From positions 1 to 50,922 of the forward strand of contig DASSKO010000085.1 in the NCBI GenBank assembly GCA_035690425.1: a stretch of DNA of 50,922 bases, read 5' to 3'. A model generated the notes under the pieces. That model did no database searches. It was not told the origin of the DNA and saw only the letters and a list, made by a program, of their open reading frames with translations. Shown here one piece after another: positions 40,221 through 48,040 of the stretch (its first letter is position 1; every line of letters starts with the position of its first letter). A program made the translations under genes and the position numbers. Source of the stretch: DASSKO01 sp035690425. GTDB lineage: Bacteria; Actinomycetota; Actinomycetes; Propionibacteriales; Nocardioidaceae.

Positions 40221-41131
40221 CCGGTCACAGCCACACCGCGGCCACCGGACCCGGCAGCGCCGGAAGTCGCAACCTGCCTCGGTTGCGGGCCGCGTTCGGT
40301 CTCACCATGACGTTCCTGCTGCTGGAGCTCGTCACGGCCGTGGCCATCGGCTCCCTCGCGCTGCTGTCGGACGCGGGCCATATGGCGACCGACGTTGCCG
40401 GGCTCGGTATGGCGCTCGCCGCGATCACCGTAGCCAACCGGGCCAGGTCAGCGGCGCACCACACCTTCGGCTGGTACCGGCTGGAGATTCTCGCTGCGCT
40501 CGCCAACGCGGCCCTGCTCGTCGCCGTGGCGGTCTATGTGCTGGTCGAGGCCGTCGGCCGGTTCAGCGATCCGGTCGACGTGCCCGCGATACCCCTCCTC
40601 GGTGTGGCAGCGGCCGGCCTGGTCGCGAACCTGGTTGCGTTCTGGCTGTTGCGCGGCGGAGCCGAAGAGAGCCTGAACGTGCGAGGTGCCTACCTCGAGG
40701 TGCTCGCCGACTTGGTGAGCTCGGTCGGGGTGATCATCGGTGCGGTGGTGATGCTGGCCACCGGCTGGCGCTGGGTCGACCCGGCAATCGGTGTGGCGGT
40801 CGGGCTGTTCGTCGTGCCACGTGCGCTGCGACTCGGAGGTCAGGCGCTGCGCATCCTGCTGCAGGCCGCGCCGCCGGATGTCGACGTCGACGCTTTGACC
40901 ACCGACCTCGGCACGCTCGACGGTGTGGTCGAGGTCCACGATGTGCACGTCTGGACGTTGACGTCCCAGATGGACGTCGCGTCGGCCCACCTCAGCGTGG
41001 CCAACGGCACGAACCAGCATGGCGTTCTCGACCGTGCGCGGGTGTTGCTGACCGAGCGTTACGGAATCGACCACGCCACCCTCCAGGTGGAGCCCGAGGA
41101 CCACACCGGTTGCGCCGAGCTCGGGTGGTGA
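40217..41131 (+). CDS. CDF-family divalent metal exporter (CzcD/ZitB type)
   Basis: Proton-driven exporter of zinc-type metals, 304 aa with six hydrophobic segments. The transport-site motif in segment 2 is SDAGHMATD; in segment 5 the corresponding sequence is EVLADLVSS, where Glu replaces the usual His, a variant also seen in other actinobacterial members. The N-terminus has His residues (MTGHSH), and the cytoplasmic C-terminal domain is intact (VEVHDVHVWTL). It starts by an ATGA overlap with the micropeptide gene and has no good ribosome site of its own, so translation probably depends on the upstream frame. Confidence 0.9.
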   Translation: MTGHSHTAATGPGSAGSRNLPRLRAAFGLTMTFLLLELVTAVAIGSLALLSDAGHMATDVAGLGMALAAITVANRARSAAHHTFGWYRLEILAALANAALLVAVAVYVLVEAVGRFSDPVDVPAIPLLGVAAAGLVANLVAFWLLRGGAEESLNVRGAYLEVLADLVSSVGVIIGAVVMLATGWRWVDPAIGVAVGLFVVPRALRLGGQALRILLQAAPPDVDVDALTTDLGTLDGVVEVHDVHVWTLTSQMDVASAHLSVANGTNQHGVLDRARVLLTERYGIDHATLQVEPEDHTGCAELGW

Positions 41132-41177
41132 GCCCGGCGCACCCGGCCCGCATCTCGTGGAACACCGATGGCGGCGT

Positions 41178-41192
41178 TACCCTGGGGGGGTA
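41178..41192 (+). promoter_or_regulatory. CsoR-type copper operator, upstream copy
   Basis: TACCC-TGGGG-GGGTA, a G-tract palindrome of the pattern recognised by CsoR copper repressors (TACCC, 5 bp, GGGTA). It lies just upstream of the -35 element of the copper operon promoter. Confidence 0.6.
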
Positions 41193-41195
41193 GGG

Positions 41196-41243
41196 TTGAC
41201 AACGACAAGCCATCGCCGTAGGTTGATAACCCCTAGGGGGTAT
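41196..41243 (+). promoter_or_regulatory. Copper operon promoter with overlapping CsoR-type operator
   Basis: A perfect -35 TTGACA (41196-41201) is followed after 17 bp by the -10 TAGGTT (41219-41224). At 41226-41243 ATAACCCCTAGGGGGTAT, a nearly perfect palindrome, covers the transcript start. With the G-tract palindrome upstream, this suggests a copper-derepressed promoter. No csoR gene is found in the window, so the repressor would act from elsewhere. Confidence 0.7.
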
Positions 41244-41286
41244 GAGAAGTGCTGAGATCCCCCCGCACTGAGCCAGGAGGCGAGTC

Positions 41287-41370
41287 ATGGGCAGCGACCG
41301 CGAGCTGACGACCGACGCGGTGCGCGGCGCGGTCGAGGAGGCCGGCTACGAGCTGGCGAAGAGCTCATGA
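41287..41370 (+). pseudogene. Truncated CopZ-type copper chaperone remnant
   Basis: A 27-residue frame following a good GGAGG site. It reads SDRELTTDAVRGAVEEAGYE near the start, which is the last strand and second helix of the heavy-metal-associated domain. The first half with the metal-binding Cys-x-x-Cys is missing. An internal deletion appears to have joined the ribosome site and start to the tail of the gene. Its TGA overlaps the next gene's ATG, so the remnant may persist because it sets up translation of the exported protein. Confidence 0.65.
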
Positions 41371-42317
41371 GCACCGCGGTCAAGCTCACCGCGTTCATCG
41401 GCGGACTCGCCGTGGCGTTCGCCGCCGCGGCGGGACTCGGGTACGCCGCAGGGCCCGACGCCGAGCGCATCGACGCGGTCGACGAACACGGAAGTGACCA
41501 CGACATGACCACCACCAGCAACACCGCGGCGACTGGTGCCGAAGACCCACCCGGGCTGGCGATGTCGCGCGACGGCTACTCGCTCCAGTTGGCGGACGGC
41601 ATCGTGCCGGCGGCGCCGGATGCCTCGATCTCCTTCACGATCCGCGACGAGGACGGCCGGCCGGTCACCGGCTACGAGACGACCCATGACAAGGACCTGC
41701 ACCTGATCGCCGTACGCCGTGACACGGCCGGCTTCCAGCATGTGCACCCGAGCCTCGACGCAGACGGCACCTGGAGCGTGCCGCTGGACCTGTCCCTGGC
41801 GGGGGGGTGGCGAGTGTTCGCCGACTTCGCGCCGGCGGGCCACGACGCGCTCACGTTGGGCGCGGACCTGTCGGTGGCAGGTGAGTACGACCCCCTGCCG
41901 CTGCCCGAGCCCAGGACGACAGCTTCCGTCGACGGCTACGACGTCACGCTCGACGGCGGCCTGGTGCCGGGCACGTCCTCCAAGCTGACGCTGACGGTCA
42001 GCCGCGACGGCAGGCCCGTCACCGACCTCGAGCCCTACCTGGCGGCCTACGGTCACCTGGTCGCGCTGCGCGACGGAGACCTGGCCTACCTGCACGTGCA
42101 TCCCGACGGTGAGCCCGGTGACGGCCGCACCGAGCCGGGCCCGGAGATCACCTTCTACGCGACGACCCCGACCGCCGGGAGCTACCGGCTGTTCCTGGAC
42201 TTCAAGCACAATGGAAGGGTCCGCACGGCCGCCTTCACGGTGGAGGCCGGGACGGCGCGGCCCGGCCACGCCACCGGGCCGCAGGGCGGGTCAGCACACG
42301 ACCACGAGGAGGAGTGA
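41367..42317 (+). CDS. Exported or membrane-anchored protein in the copper operon, HVHP motifs
   Basis: A 316-residue protein with an N-terminal hydrophobic segment (residues 7-28), probably an uncleaved anchor or signal. A Glu/His/Asp-rich linker is followed by two similar beta-rich domains, each with an HVHP motif (FQHVHPSL and YLHVHPDG), and a His/Glu-rich tail (HDHEEE). Similar proteins are common next to copper ATPases in actinomycetes, but I know no assigned function; extracellular copper binding is likely (inference). It overlaps the CopZ remnant by ATGA and CopA by TGATG. Confidence 0.85.
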   Translation: MSTAVKLTAFIGGLAVAFAAAAGLGYAAGPDAERIDAVDEHGSDHDMTTTSNTAATGAEDPPGLAMSRDGYSLQLADGIVPAAPDASISFTIRDEDGRPVTGYETTHDKDLHLIAVRRDTAGFQHVHPSLDADGTWSVPLDLSLAGGWRVFADFAPAGHDALTLGADLSVAGEYDPLPLPEPRTTASVDGYDVTLDGGLVPGTSSKLTLTVSRDGRPVTDLEPYLAAYGHLVALRDGDLAYLHVHPDGEPGDGRTEPGPEITFYATTPTAGSYRLFLDFKHNGRVRTAAFTVEAGTARPGHATGPQGGSAHDHEEE

Positions 42318-44644
42318 TGACCGCCATCACCGGCAACACCGCCGCCTCGTCGGGCGGCGGGCAGGTCGAGCTCACGATCGGCGGCATGACCTGTGCCTCC
42401 TGCGCGGCCCGGATCGAGAAGAAGCTCAACCGGCTCGACGGTGTGACGGCCACGGTCAACTACGCCACCGAGAAGGCGAAGGTCACCTTCGCCGAAGCCG
42501 TCGACACCTCGGAGCTGGTGGCCACGGTGGAGAAGGCGGGCTACACCGCCGCGCTTCCCCAGCCGGCATCGAAGCCAGCGGCCGACGGTGCCGACCAGGG
42601 TGCCAGTGACGACCCGACTCGATCGCTGCGCGAGCGGCTGCTGGTCTGCACCGTCCTGACCGTGCCGGTCATCGCGATGGCGATGGTCCCGGCGCTGCAG
42701 TTCACCTATTGGCAGTGGCTGTCGCTGACCCTGGCGGCTCCGGTCGTCGTGTGGGGCGCGTTCCCGTTCCACCGGGCGGCCTGGACCAACCTGCGGCACG
42801 CCAGCTCGACGATGGACACGCTCGTCTCCCTCGGCACGCTGGCGGCCTTCGGATGGTCGCTGTACGCGCTGTTCTGGGGTACGGCGGGACAGCCGGGCAT
42901 GACGCACCCGTTCGAGCTCACGATCTCCCGGACCGACGGGGCGGCCAACATCTACCTCGAGGCCGCGGCCGGTGTGACCACCTTCATCCTGGCCGGCAGG
43001 TACTTCGAGGCACGCTCGAAGCGCCGCGCGGGCTCGGCTCTGCGCGCGTTGCTCGAGCTCGGCGCCAAGGAGGTCTCCGTGCTGCGGGATGGCCCAGCCG
43101 GGCGAGTCGAGCAGCGGATCGGCATCGACGAGCTGGTCATCGGCGACCTGTTCGCGGTGCGGCCCGGGGAGAAGATCGCAACCGACGGCACGGTCGAGGA
43201 GGGGTCGTCGGCCGTCGACGCCTCGATGCTCACCGGGGAAGCGATGCCGGTCGAGGTGCGGCCTGGCGACGCCGTGGTCGGGGCGACGGTCAACGCGGGC
43301 GGCCGGCTCCTGGTCCGTGCGACGCGGGTCGGGTCCGGCACCCAGCTGGCGCAGATGGCGCGCCTCGTCGAGGACGCGCAGAACGGCAAGGCCGAGGTGC
43401 AACGCCTCGCAGACCGGGTATCGGGAGTGTTCGTCCCGATCGTGATCGCGCTCGCCGTGGCCACGCTCGGCTTCTGGATCGGCAGCGGCGCAGGCTTGAC
43501 GGTGGCCTTCACCGCCGCGGTCGCTGTGCTGATCATCGCCTGCCCGTGCGCGCTCGGGCTGGCCACGCCCACCGCGCTGATGGTCGGCACCGGCCGCGGC
43601 GCACAGCTCGGTATCTTGATCAAGGGTCCGGAGGTGCTGGAGAGCACCCGTCGCATCGACACGGTGGTGCTGGACAAGACCGGCACCGTGACCACCGGCA
43701 CGATGGCGCTGTCGAGTGTCGTCGCCGCGACCGGCGAGGACGAGACCGATCTGCTGCGGCTCGCCGGGGCACTGGAGAGTGCCTCGGAGCACCCCATCGC
43801 GCGAGCCATCGCCGGTGGTGCGGCCGACCGGGTGGGCACGCTGCCCGAGGTCGAGCACTTCGCAAACATCGAGGGTCTGGGTGTGCGGGGCATCGTCACG
43901 GATGGTGAGGGTGGCCACGCCGTACTCGTCGGTCGTGCGCAGCTGCTCGCGGAGTGGGCGCAGCACCTTCCGGCGGAGCTCGCACAGGCCCAGGCGGACG
44001 CCGAGGCCGCAGGTGGGACGGCGGTGGCGGTCGGATGGGACGGCCGGGCCCGCGGCGTCCTCGTCGTCGCGGACACCGTCAAGGAGACCTCGCGCGAGGC
44101 CATCACGCGGCTGCGGGAGCTGGGGCTGACGCCGGTGCTGCTCACCGGCGACAACGCCACCGTTGCGCGCACCGTCGCCGAGCACGTCGGCATCGAGCCC
44201 GGCGCGGCGACGGTGATCGCCGAGGTGCTGCCCGCCGACAAGGTCGACGTGATCAAGCGGCTGCAGGCCGACGGCAGTGCGGTCGCCATGGTTGGCGACG
44301 GCATCAACGACGCCGCCGCACTTGCGCAGGCCGACCTCGGGCTTGCGATGGGCACCGGCACCGACGTGGCGATCGAGGCCAGCGACCTGACGCTGGTGGG
44401 GGGTGACCTGCGTGCTGCCGCAGACGCGATCCGGCTGTCCCGCCGCACGCTCGGCACTATCCGGGGCAACCTGTTCTGGGCTTTCGCCTACAACGTGGCC
44501 GCGTTGCCGCTGGCCGCGGCCGGGTTGCTCAACCCGATGCTCGCCGGAGCCGCGATGGCGTTCTCGTCGGTGTTCGTGGTGTCCAACAGCCTGCGGCTGC
44601 GCAGGTTCAAGCCGTTGACGTCCGACCGTGCGTCGACGGCATGA
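42317..44644 (+). CDS. copA: Copper-translocating P-type ATPase
   Basis: Membrane pump that exports Cu(I), 775 aa. The N-terminal heavy-metal domain has GMTCASCAA with C26/C29; the transport site CPC is at 409-411; TGEA at 306-309 and the phosphorylated Asp in DKTGT at 453-457; the nucleotide-domain Ser-Glu-His-Pro follows, and the hinge GDGINDAAAL is near the end. The Tyr-Asn of segment 7 is seen in AFAYNVAALPLAA. The ATG at 42317 overlaps the previous stop (TGATG) and follows GAGGAG. It is the terminal gene of the copper operon. Confidence 0.96.
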   Translation: MTAITGNTAASSGGGQVELTIGGMTCASCAARIEKKLNRLDGVTATVNYATEKAKVTFAEAVDTSELVATVEKAGYTAALPQPASKPAADGADQGASDDPTRSLRERLLVCTVLTVPVIAMAMVPALQFTYWQWLSLTLAAPVVVWGAFPFHRAAWTNLRHASSTMDTLVSLGTLAAFGWSLYALFWGTAGQPGMTHPFELTISRTDGAANIYLEAAAGVTTFILAGRYFEARSKRRAGSALRALLELGAKEVSVLRDGPAGRVEQRIGIDELVIGDLFAVRPGEKIATDGTVEEGSSAVDASMLTGEAMPVEVRPGDAVVGATVNAGGRLLVRATRVGSGTQLAQMARLVEDAQNGKAEVQRLADRVSGVFVPIVIALAVATLGFWIGSGAGLTVAFTAAVAVLIIACPCALGLATPTALMVGTGRGAQLGILIKGPEVLESTRRIDTVVLDKTGTVTTGTMALSSVVAATGEDETDLLRLAGALESASEHPIARAIAGGAADRVGTLPEVEHFANIEGLGVRGIVTDGEGGHAVLVGRAQLLAEWAQHLPAELAQAQADAEAAGGTAVAVGWDGRARGVLVVADTVKETSREAITRLRELGLTPVLLTGDNATVARTVAEHVGIEPGAATVIAEVLPADKVDVIKRLQADGSAVAMVGDGINDAAALAQADLGLAMGTGTDVAIEASDLTLVGGDLRAAADAIRLSRRTLGTIRGNLFWAFAYNVAALPLAAAGLLNPMLAGAAMAFSSVFVVSNSLRLRRFKPLTSDRASTA

Positions 44645-44660
44645 GTCAGGTGGGCGGTGA

Positions 44661-44676
44661 CGGTACGGGGGTACCG
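44661..44676. other. Palindrome between copA and the Complex I-like operon
   Basis: CGGTAC-GGGG-GTACCG, perfect 6-bp arms 16 bp after the copA stop. No T-run follows. It could be a terminator-like hairpin or an operator for the operon downstream; nothing decides between them. Confidence 0.35.
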
Positions 44677-44762
44677 CTCGGCGGCCGCGCCCGCGACTGC
44701 GGTTATTCCTAGGCCCAGCGGGCACCACAGGCAGTAGCCACCGCGACGCGCGAGGAGGACGG

Positions 44763-45113
44763 TTGTCTGCGTACCTGGGCGCTGCGAGCATGCTCCTGGC
44801 CGGCCTCGTCGGCATCGGCGGCGTCTACCTCGTGCACCGCGCCACTACCGTCGCGCGCGGCCTGCTGACCTCGCTGCCGTTCCTGTCCGGCTGGGCGCCG
44901 CAGGAGCATGCGCTGTCTCGTTACCACGCGCGCTGGTACCCCACCACGCTGCTGTTCCTGGCGTTCGACGTGGAGATGCTGTTCATGTACCCGTGGGCGG
45001 TCGTCGTGGTGCAGGAGGGCATCACCGCGGTCATCGAGATGTTTTTGTTCCTCGGTGTCCTCCTCGTCGCAGTCGTGTGGGCATGGCGCGAGGGGGCGCT
45101 GCGATGGGTGTGA
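44763..45113 (+). CDS. nuoA: NADH-quinone oxidoreductase subunit A-like
   Basis: Three-segment membrane protein of 116 aa. The family's landmarks are present: the loop before segment 2 (YHARWYPTTLLFLAFDVEML) and MYPWAVVV in segment 2. The loop is NuoA-like but lacks the usual conserved Cys (Cys39 in other species). The TTG start at 44763 is chosen because GAGGAG precedes it and no ATG or GTG fits. It is the first gene of the Complex I-like operon and overlaps the next gene by ten bases. Confidence 0.85.
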   Translation: MSAYLGAASMLLAGLVGIGGVYLVHRATTVARGLLTSLPFLSGWAPQEHALSRYHARWYPTTLLFLAFDVEMLFMYPWAVVVVQEGITAVIEMFLFLGVLLVAVVWAWREGALRWV

Positions 45114-46222
45114 AGGGCTGGCTGGCGCGGCAGGCCGTGGTGGGCGCCCACGCGCTGGTGGTCGAGTCGCCGGGGGCGTGGCTGACCCGGGTCGCCGTGG
45201 AGCAGGCGCTGGTACGGCGAGGCTGGCGGGCGGCGGCATCGGCGGCCGATGCCGACGTGCTGGTGGTGTGCGGGCAGCCAGGTGCGCGGCTGGCCGGGGC
45301 GATCGACCACGTGTGGGACCAGTTGCCCGGCCCCCGGGCGCGAACGGGTGTGGCTGCCGCCGCCGACGCCGACGCCGCGCTGGACCAGGTGCGGTCGGTG
45401 CTGCTCGACGACCGCGGGCAACGCGGCGACGCCGCGGCACGTGCAGTCGCTCCTGCCGGTGCCGAGTCGGCTCCCGAGCGCGACGACGGAGACGACGGCG
45501 GACACCATGGTGGAGACCACGGCGAGATGGGCATGTCCGGCCCGGGCGGTATCCCGCTGGCGAGCGGTGCGTCGGCCCGCGACGGCCTCGGGATGGATGT
45601 CGTCCACCTGCCGCTCGGGCCGGTGCTGCCGTACTGGCCCCCCGGTCTGGTCTTGTGGACAACGATGCAGGGTGACGTGGCCGCCGAGGTCGAGGTCGAG
45701 CTGCTCGACGCGGAGGACGCCCCGTTGCCCGATCGAGAGCGCCGGTCGCTCCGGTCGGCTCGACGATGTGACGCCGCTGCCGCGATGCTGATGCTGGCTG
45801 GTTGGGACAGTGCTGCAGTCGCCGCACGCCGCGCGCGTGATGGCTTGCTGACCGGAGCCTCGGCCTCCGAGTCGGTGTCCGCCGTCGCCCGGCTGCACGC
45901 ACGGGTCGCGCGTTCTCGGGTGCTGCGCTGGTCGCTGCGCGACCTCGGACGGCTCGACGACGAGCAGGTCGCCGAGCACCTGTTGCCGCAGCACCTGCGA
46001 GGTGATGCGCACGACCGGCTGCTCCGCCTGTTGACCGCTTGCCTTGACCAGCAGCACGACGAGGCACCCACAGAACGCGACCTCGACCCGTCGGCTGTCG
46101 CCGCCGCGCTGCCGCCGCTGCTGACCGGACTCGATCTCGCCGCCGTGCGGCTCGTAGTGGCGAGCCTGGTGCCGTTCGCGGCCGCGCGTGCTGCGCCGGT
46201 GGGAGGCGGCCCGGATGCCTGA
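45104..46222 (+). CDS. NuoB/NuoD-like fusion protein lacking the N2 cluster cysteines
   Basis: A 372-residue soluble protein in the position of nuoB. Residues 1-100 resemble NuoB (ADADVLVVCGQPGARLAGAI and DQLPGPRA match the NuoB pattern of a strand, then a helix and Leu/Met-Pro-x-Pro), but the tandem and later Cys ligands of cluster N2 are absent. After a His/Asp-rich linker, residues 140-200 (GPGGIPLASG, then HLPLGPVLPYWPPGLVL and TTMQGDV) resemble the N-terminal part of NuoD-like subunits in related operons. The helical C-terminal part is not recognised. It overlaps nuoA and is overlapped by nuoH, so it is probably a structural subunit at the membrane arm. Confidence 0.7.
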   Translation: MGVKGWLARQAVVGAHALVVESPGAWLTRVAVEQALVRRGWRAAASAADADVLVVCGQPGARLAGAIDHVWDQLPGPRARTGVAAAADADAALDQVRSVLLDDRGQRGDAAARAVAPAGAESAPERDDGDDGGHHGGDHGEMGMSGPGGIPLASGASARDGLGMDVVHLPLGPVLPYWPPGLVLWTTMQGDVAAEVEVELLDAEDAPLPDRERRSLRSARRCDAAAAMLMLAGWDSAAVAARRARDGLLTGASASESVSAVARLHARVARSRVLRWSLRDLGRLDDEQVAEHLLPQHLRGDAHDRLLRLLTACLDQQHDEAPTERDLDPSAVAAALPPLLTGLDLAAVRLVVASLVPFAAARAAPVGGGPDA

Positions 46223-47159
46223 GCTGGCACAAGTGACGCAGGTGGCGCCGGTCTGGGCGGTCGTCGCCGTGCTGCTGCTCGGCGGTGTCGCGGTCGTTGC
46301 GGCCGGCCTCGACGGTGCGCTCGCCGCGCGGGCGGCTGGGCAGGCACCGCTGTCCGGCGCGCGGATGCCGCTGGTGGAAACGGCTCGGCTGCTGCGGCAG
46401 CGTCGCCGCACGCTGGTCGCCGCCGACTCGCTGCTGTGGCGCAGCGGTGGAGCCGGCCTCGTCCTCGTCGCACTCCTGATGGTCGCCGTCGTGCCGCTGG
46501 GGCAGTGGACGCTGGCCGACCTCGCCGTCGGCGTCGTGTGGTTCAACGCGATGGACGTCGTGGTCTGGGCGCTGGTGTGGCTGGCCGGATGGGGGCCCAA
46601 CGCGGCGTACCCGCTGGTCGGTGGCTACCGGTTCCTGGCGCAGGCGCTGGCCTACGAGCTGCCGCTGATGTTCGCGCTGACCGCACCGGCCGTGGCGGCG
46701 GGGAGCCTCCGCGTCGCGGATGTGGCCGCAGCCCAGCAAGGCGTGTGGTTCGTGGTGTGGATGCCGGTCGCGTTCGCTGTCTACTGCCTGTCGGTCGTCG
46801 GCTTCTCGGTGTGGGGCCCGCTGGCGCCGGCGGTCGGCGCCGACATCGCCGGTGGAGTGCTCGCGGAGGTGTCCGGCCCCGACCGGCTGCTGCTGCAGGC
46901 CGGACGATACGCGTTGCTCGCCGCCGGCGCGGCGTTCGCGGTGCCGCTGTTCCTCGGTGGCGGATCGGGCCCGGGCCTGCCCGGCTGGTGCTGGGTGCTG
47001 GTGAAGACGGTCCTGCTGCTTGCCGCGCTCGTCGCGGTCCGCCGGCGGATACCCACGCTCCGGCCCGACCGCTTCGTCGAGGTCGGGTGGATGGCGCTGC
47101 TGCCGGTCGTGCTGCTGCAGGTGCTCGTCGTGTCCGTCGTCGCAGTCATAGGGGGTTGA
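46215..47159 (+). CDS. nuoH: NADH-quinone oxidoreductase subunit H-like
   Basis: Integral membrane subunit of 314 aa with eight hydrophobic segments. The family is recognised by WRSGGAGLVLVALLMVAVVP, YRFLAQALAYELPLMFAL (the quinone-site loop with Glu) and the C-terminal half. It is shorter and more divergent than the usual NuoH, and the conserved acidic loop is reduced. The ATG at 46215 overlaps the previous stop by eight bases. It would connect the quinone site to the proton pathway. Confidence 0.85.
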   Translation: MPELAQVTQVAPVWAVVAVLLLGGVAVVAAGLDGALAARAAGQAPLSGARMPLVETARLLRQRRRTLVAADSLLWRSGGAGLVLVALLMVAVVPLGQWTLADLAVGVVWFNAMDVVVWALVWLAGWGPNAAYPLVGGYRFLAQALAYELPLMFALTAPAVAAGSLRVADVAAAQQGVWFVVWMPVAFAVYCLSVVGFSVWGPLAPAVGADIAGGVLAEVSGPDRLLLQAGRYALLAAGAAFAVPLFLGGGSGPGLPGWCWVLVKTVLLLAALVAVRRRIPTLRPDRFVEVGWMALLPVVLLQVLVVSVVAVIGG

Positions 47160-47162
47160 GTC

Positions 47163-47741
47163 GTGACGGAGACCTCACTCGTGACGGCGCTGGTGTTCTG
47201 GGCTCTCGCGGTCGTCGCGGTCGCCGCCGGGGTCGCCGTGTTCCGCGTCGACTCCATGGCCCGCGCGACCTACGCGCTCGCGACGTCGTTCGTGGCGGTC
47301 GGGCTTGCGCTGCTGCTGGTCGACCTCGACTACATCGGCCTGGTCACCGTGCTGATGATGGTGATGGAGATGGCGATCATGGCGGTCTACATGATCATGT
47401 TCATGGGCATGAACCCCGCACTGATGCCGATGAGCATGGTGCATGGTCAGCGCACCGCGGTGGGGGCCGCGACCGCCACCTTCGTTCTGCTCGCCGCCGG
47501 AGCGGTGCTGGTGCCGTGGCCCGAGCGTCGCGGCGTACCCGCGGCCGACCACACCGCCGCACTCGGGGAGGCGCTGATGGGCGCCAAGATGCTCGTGATG
47601 ATGACCGTCAGCCCGGTGATGCTGGCGACGATCGTCGCGGGCATCGTGCTCGCTTCGCACCGCACCCGCTACGACCGGCTCGGTGACGACCTCAAGCAGC
47701 GCCCCGCCGACGACCCGCAGCCAGGGGGTGTCGGCCGATGA
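47163..47741 (+). CDS. nuoJ: NADH-quinone oxidoreductase subunit J-like
   Basis: Five-segment membrane subunit of 192 aa. The first half (VFRVDSMARATYALATSFVA with VGLALLLVDLDYIGLVTVLM) is the typical NuoJ region including the conserved Tyr in DYIGLV. Met-rich stretches (MPMSMVHG) follow. The GTG start at 47163 comes 3 bp after the nuoH stop. It ends by ATGA overlap with nuoK. Confidence 0.9.
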   Translation: MTETSLVTALVFWALAVVAVAAGVAVFRVDSMARATYALATSFVAVGLALLLVDLDYIGLVTVLMMVMEMAIMAVYMIMFMGMNPALMPMSMVHGQRTAVGAATATFVLLAAGAVLVPWPERRGVPAADHTAALGEALMGAKMLVMMTVSPVMLATIVAGIVLASHRTRYDRLGDDLKQRPADDPQPGGVGR

Positions 47742-48040
47742 CATTGGAGACGGTCCTGATCGTGGCGGCGGCGCTGTTCAGCGTCGGCCTCTACGGCGCG
47801 CTGTCGCAGCAGGTCGTGGTGATGGTGATGATGGGCCTGGAGCTGATGCTCAACGGGGTCATCCTGGCCGGGGCGGCGTTCTGGTGGTTCCTCGCGCCGG
47901 CGCCGGAGGGACAGGTCCTGCTGCTGGTCGTCATCGCCGCGATGACCGTCGAGATGGCGATGGGCTTCGCCGTGGCGATCGCCCTGCACCGGCACCGCGG
48001 CACCGACATGACCGACATGGCCGCGGACCTCTCCCGATGA
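47738..48040 (+). CDS. nuoK: NADH-quinone oxidoreductase subunit K-like
   Basis: Three-segment membrane subunit of 100 aa, the standard length. Both conserved membrane Glu residues of NuoK are present: in GLELMLNGVIL (segment 2) and in AAMTVEMAMGFAVAI (segment 3). ATGA overlaps join it to nuoJ before it and nuoL after it. Confidence 0.92.
   Translation: MTLETVLIVAAALFSVGLYGALSQQVVVMVMMGLELMLNGVILAGAAFWWFLAPAPEGQVLLLVVIAAMTVEMAMGFAVAIALHRHRGTDMTDMAADLSR

Noticed and set aside
44661..44676. The palindrome after copA as a rho-independent terminator
   Set aside because: Short arms and no following T-run; kept only as a low-confidence element.
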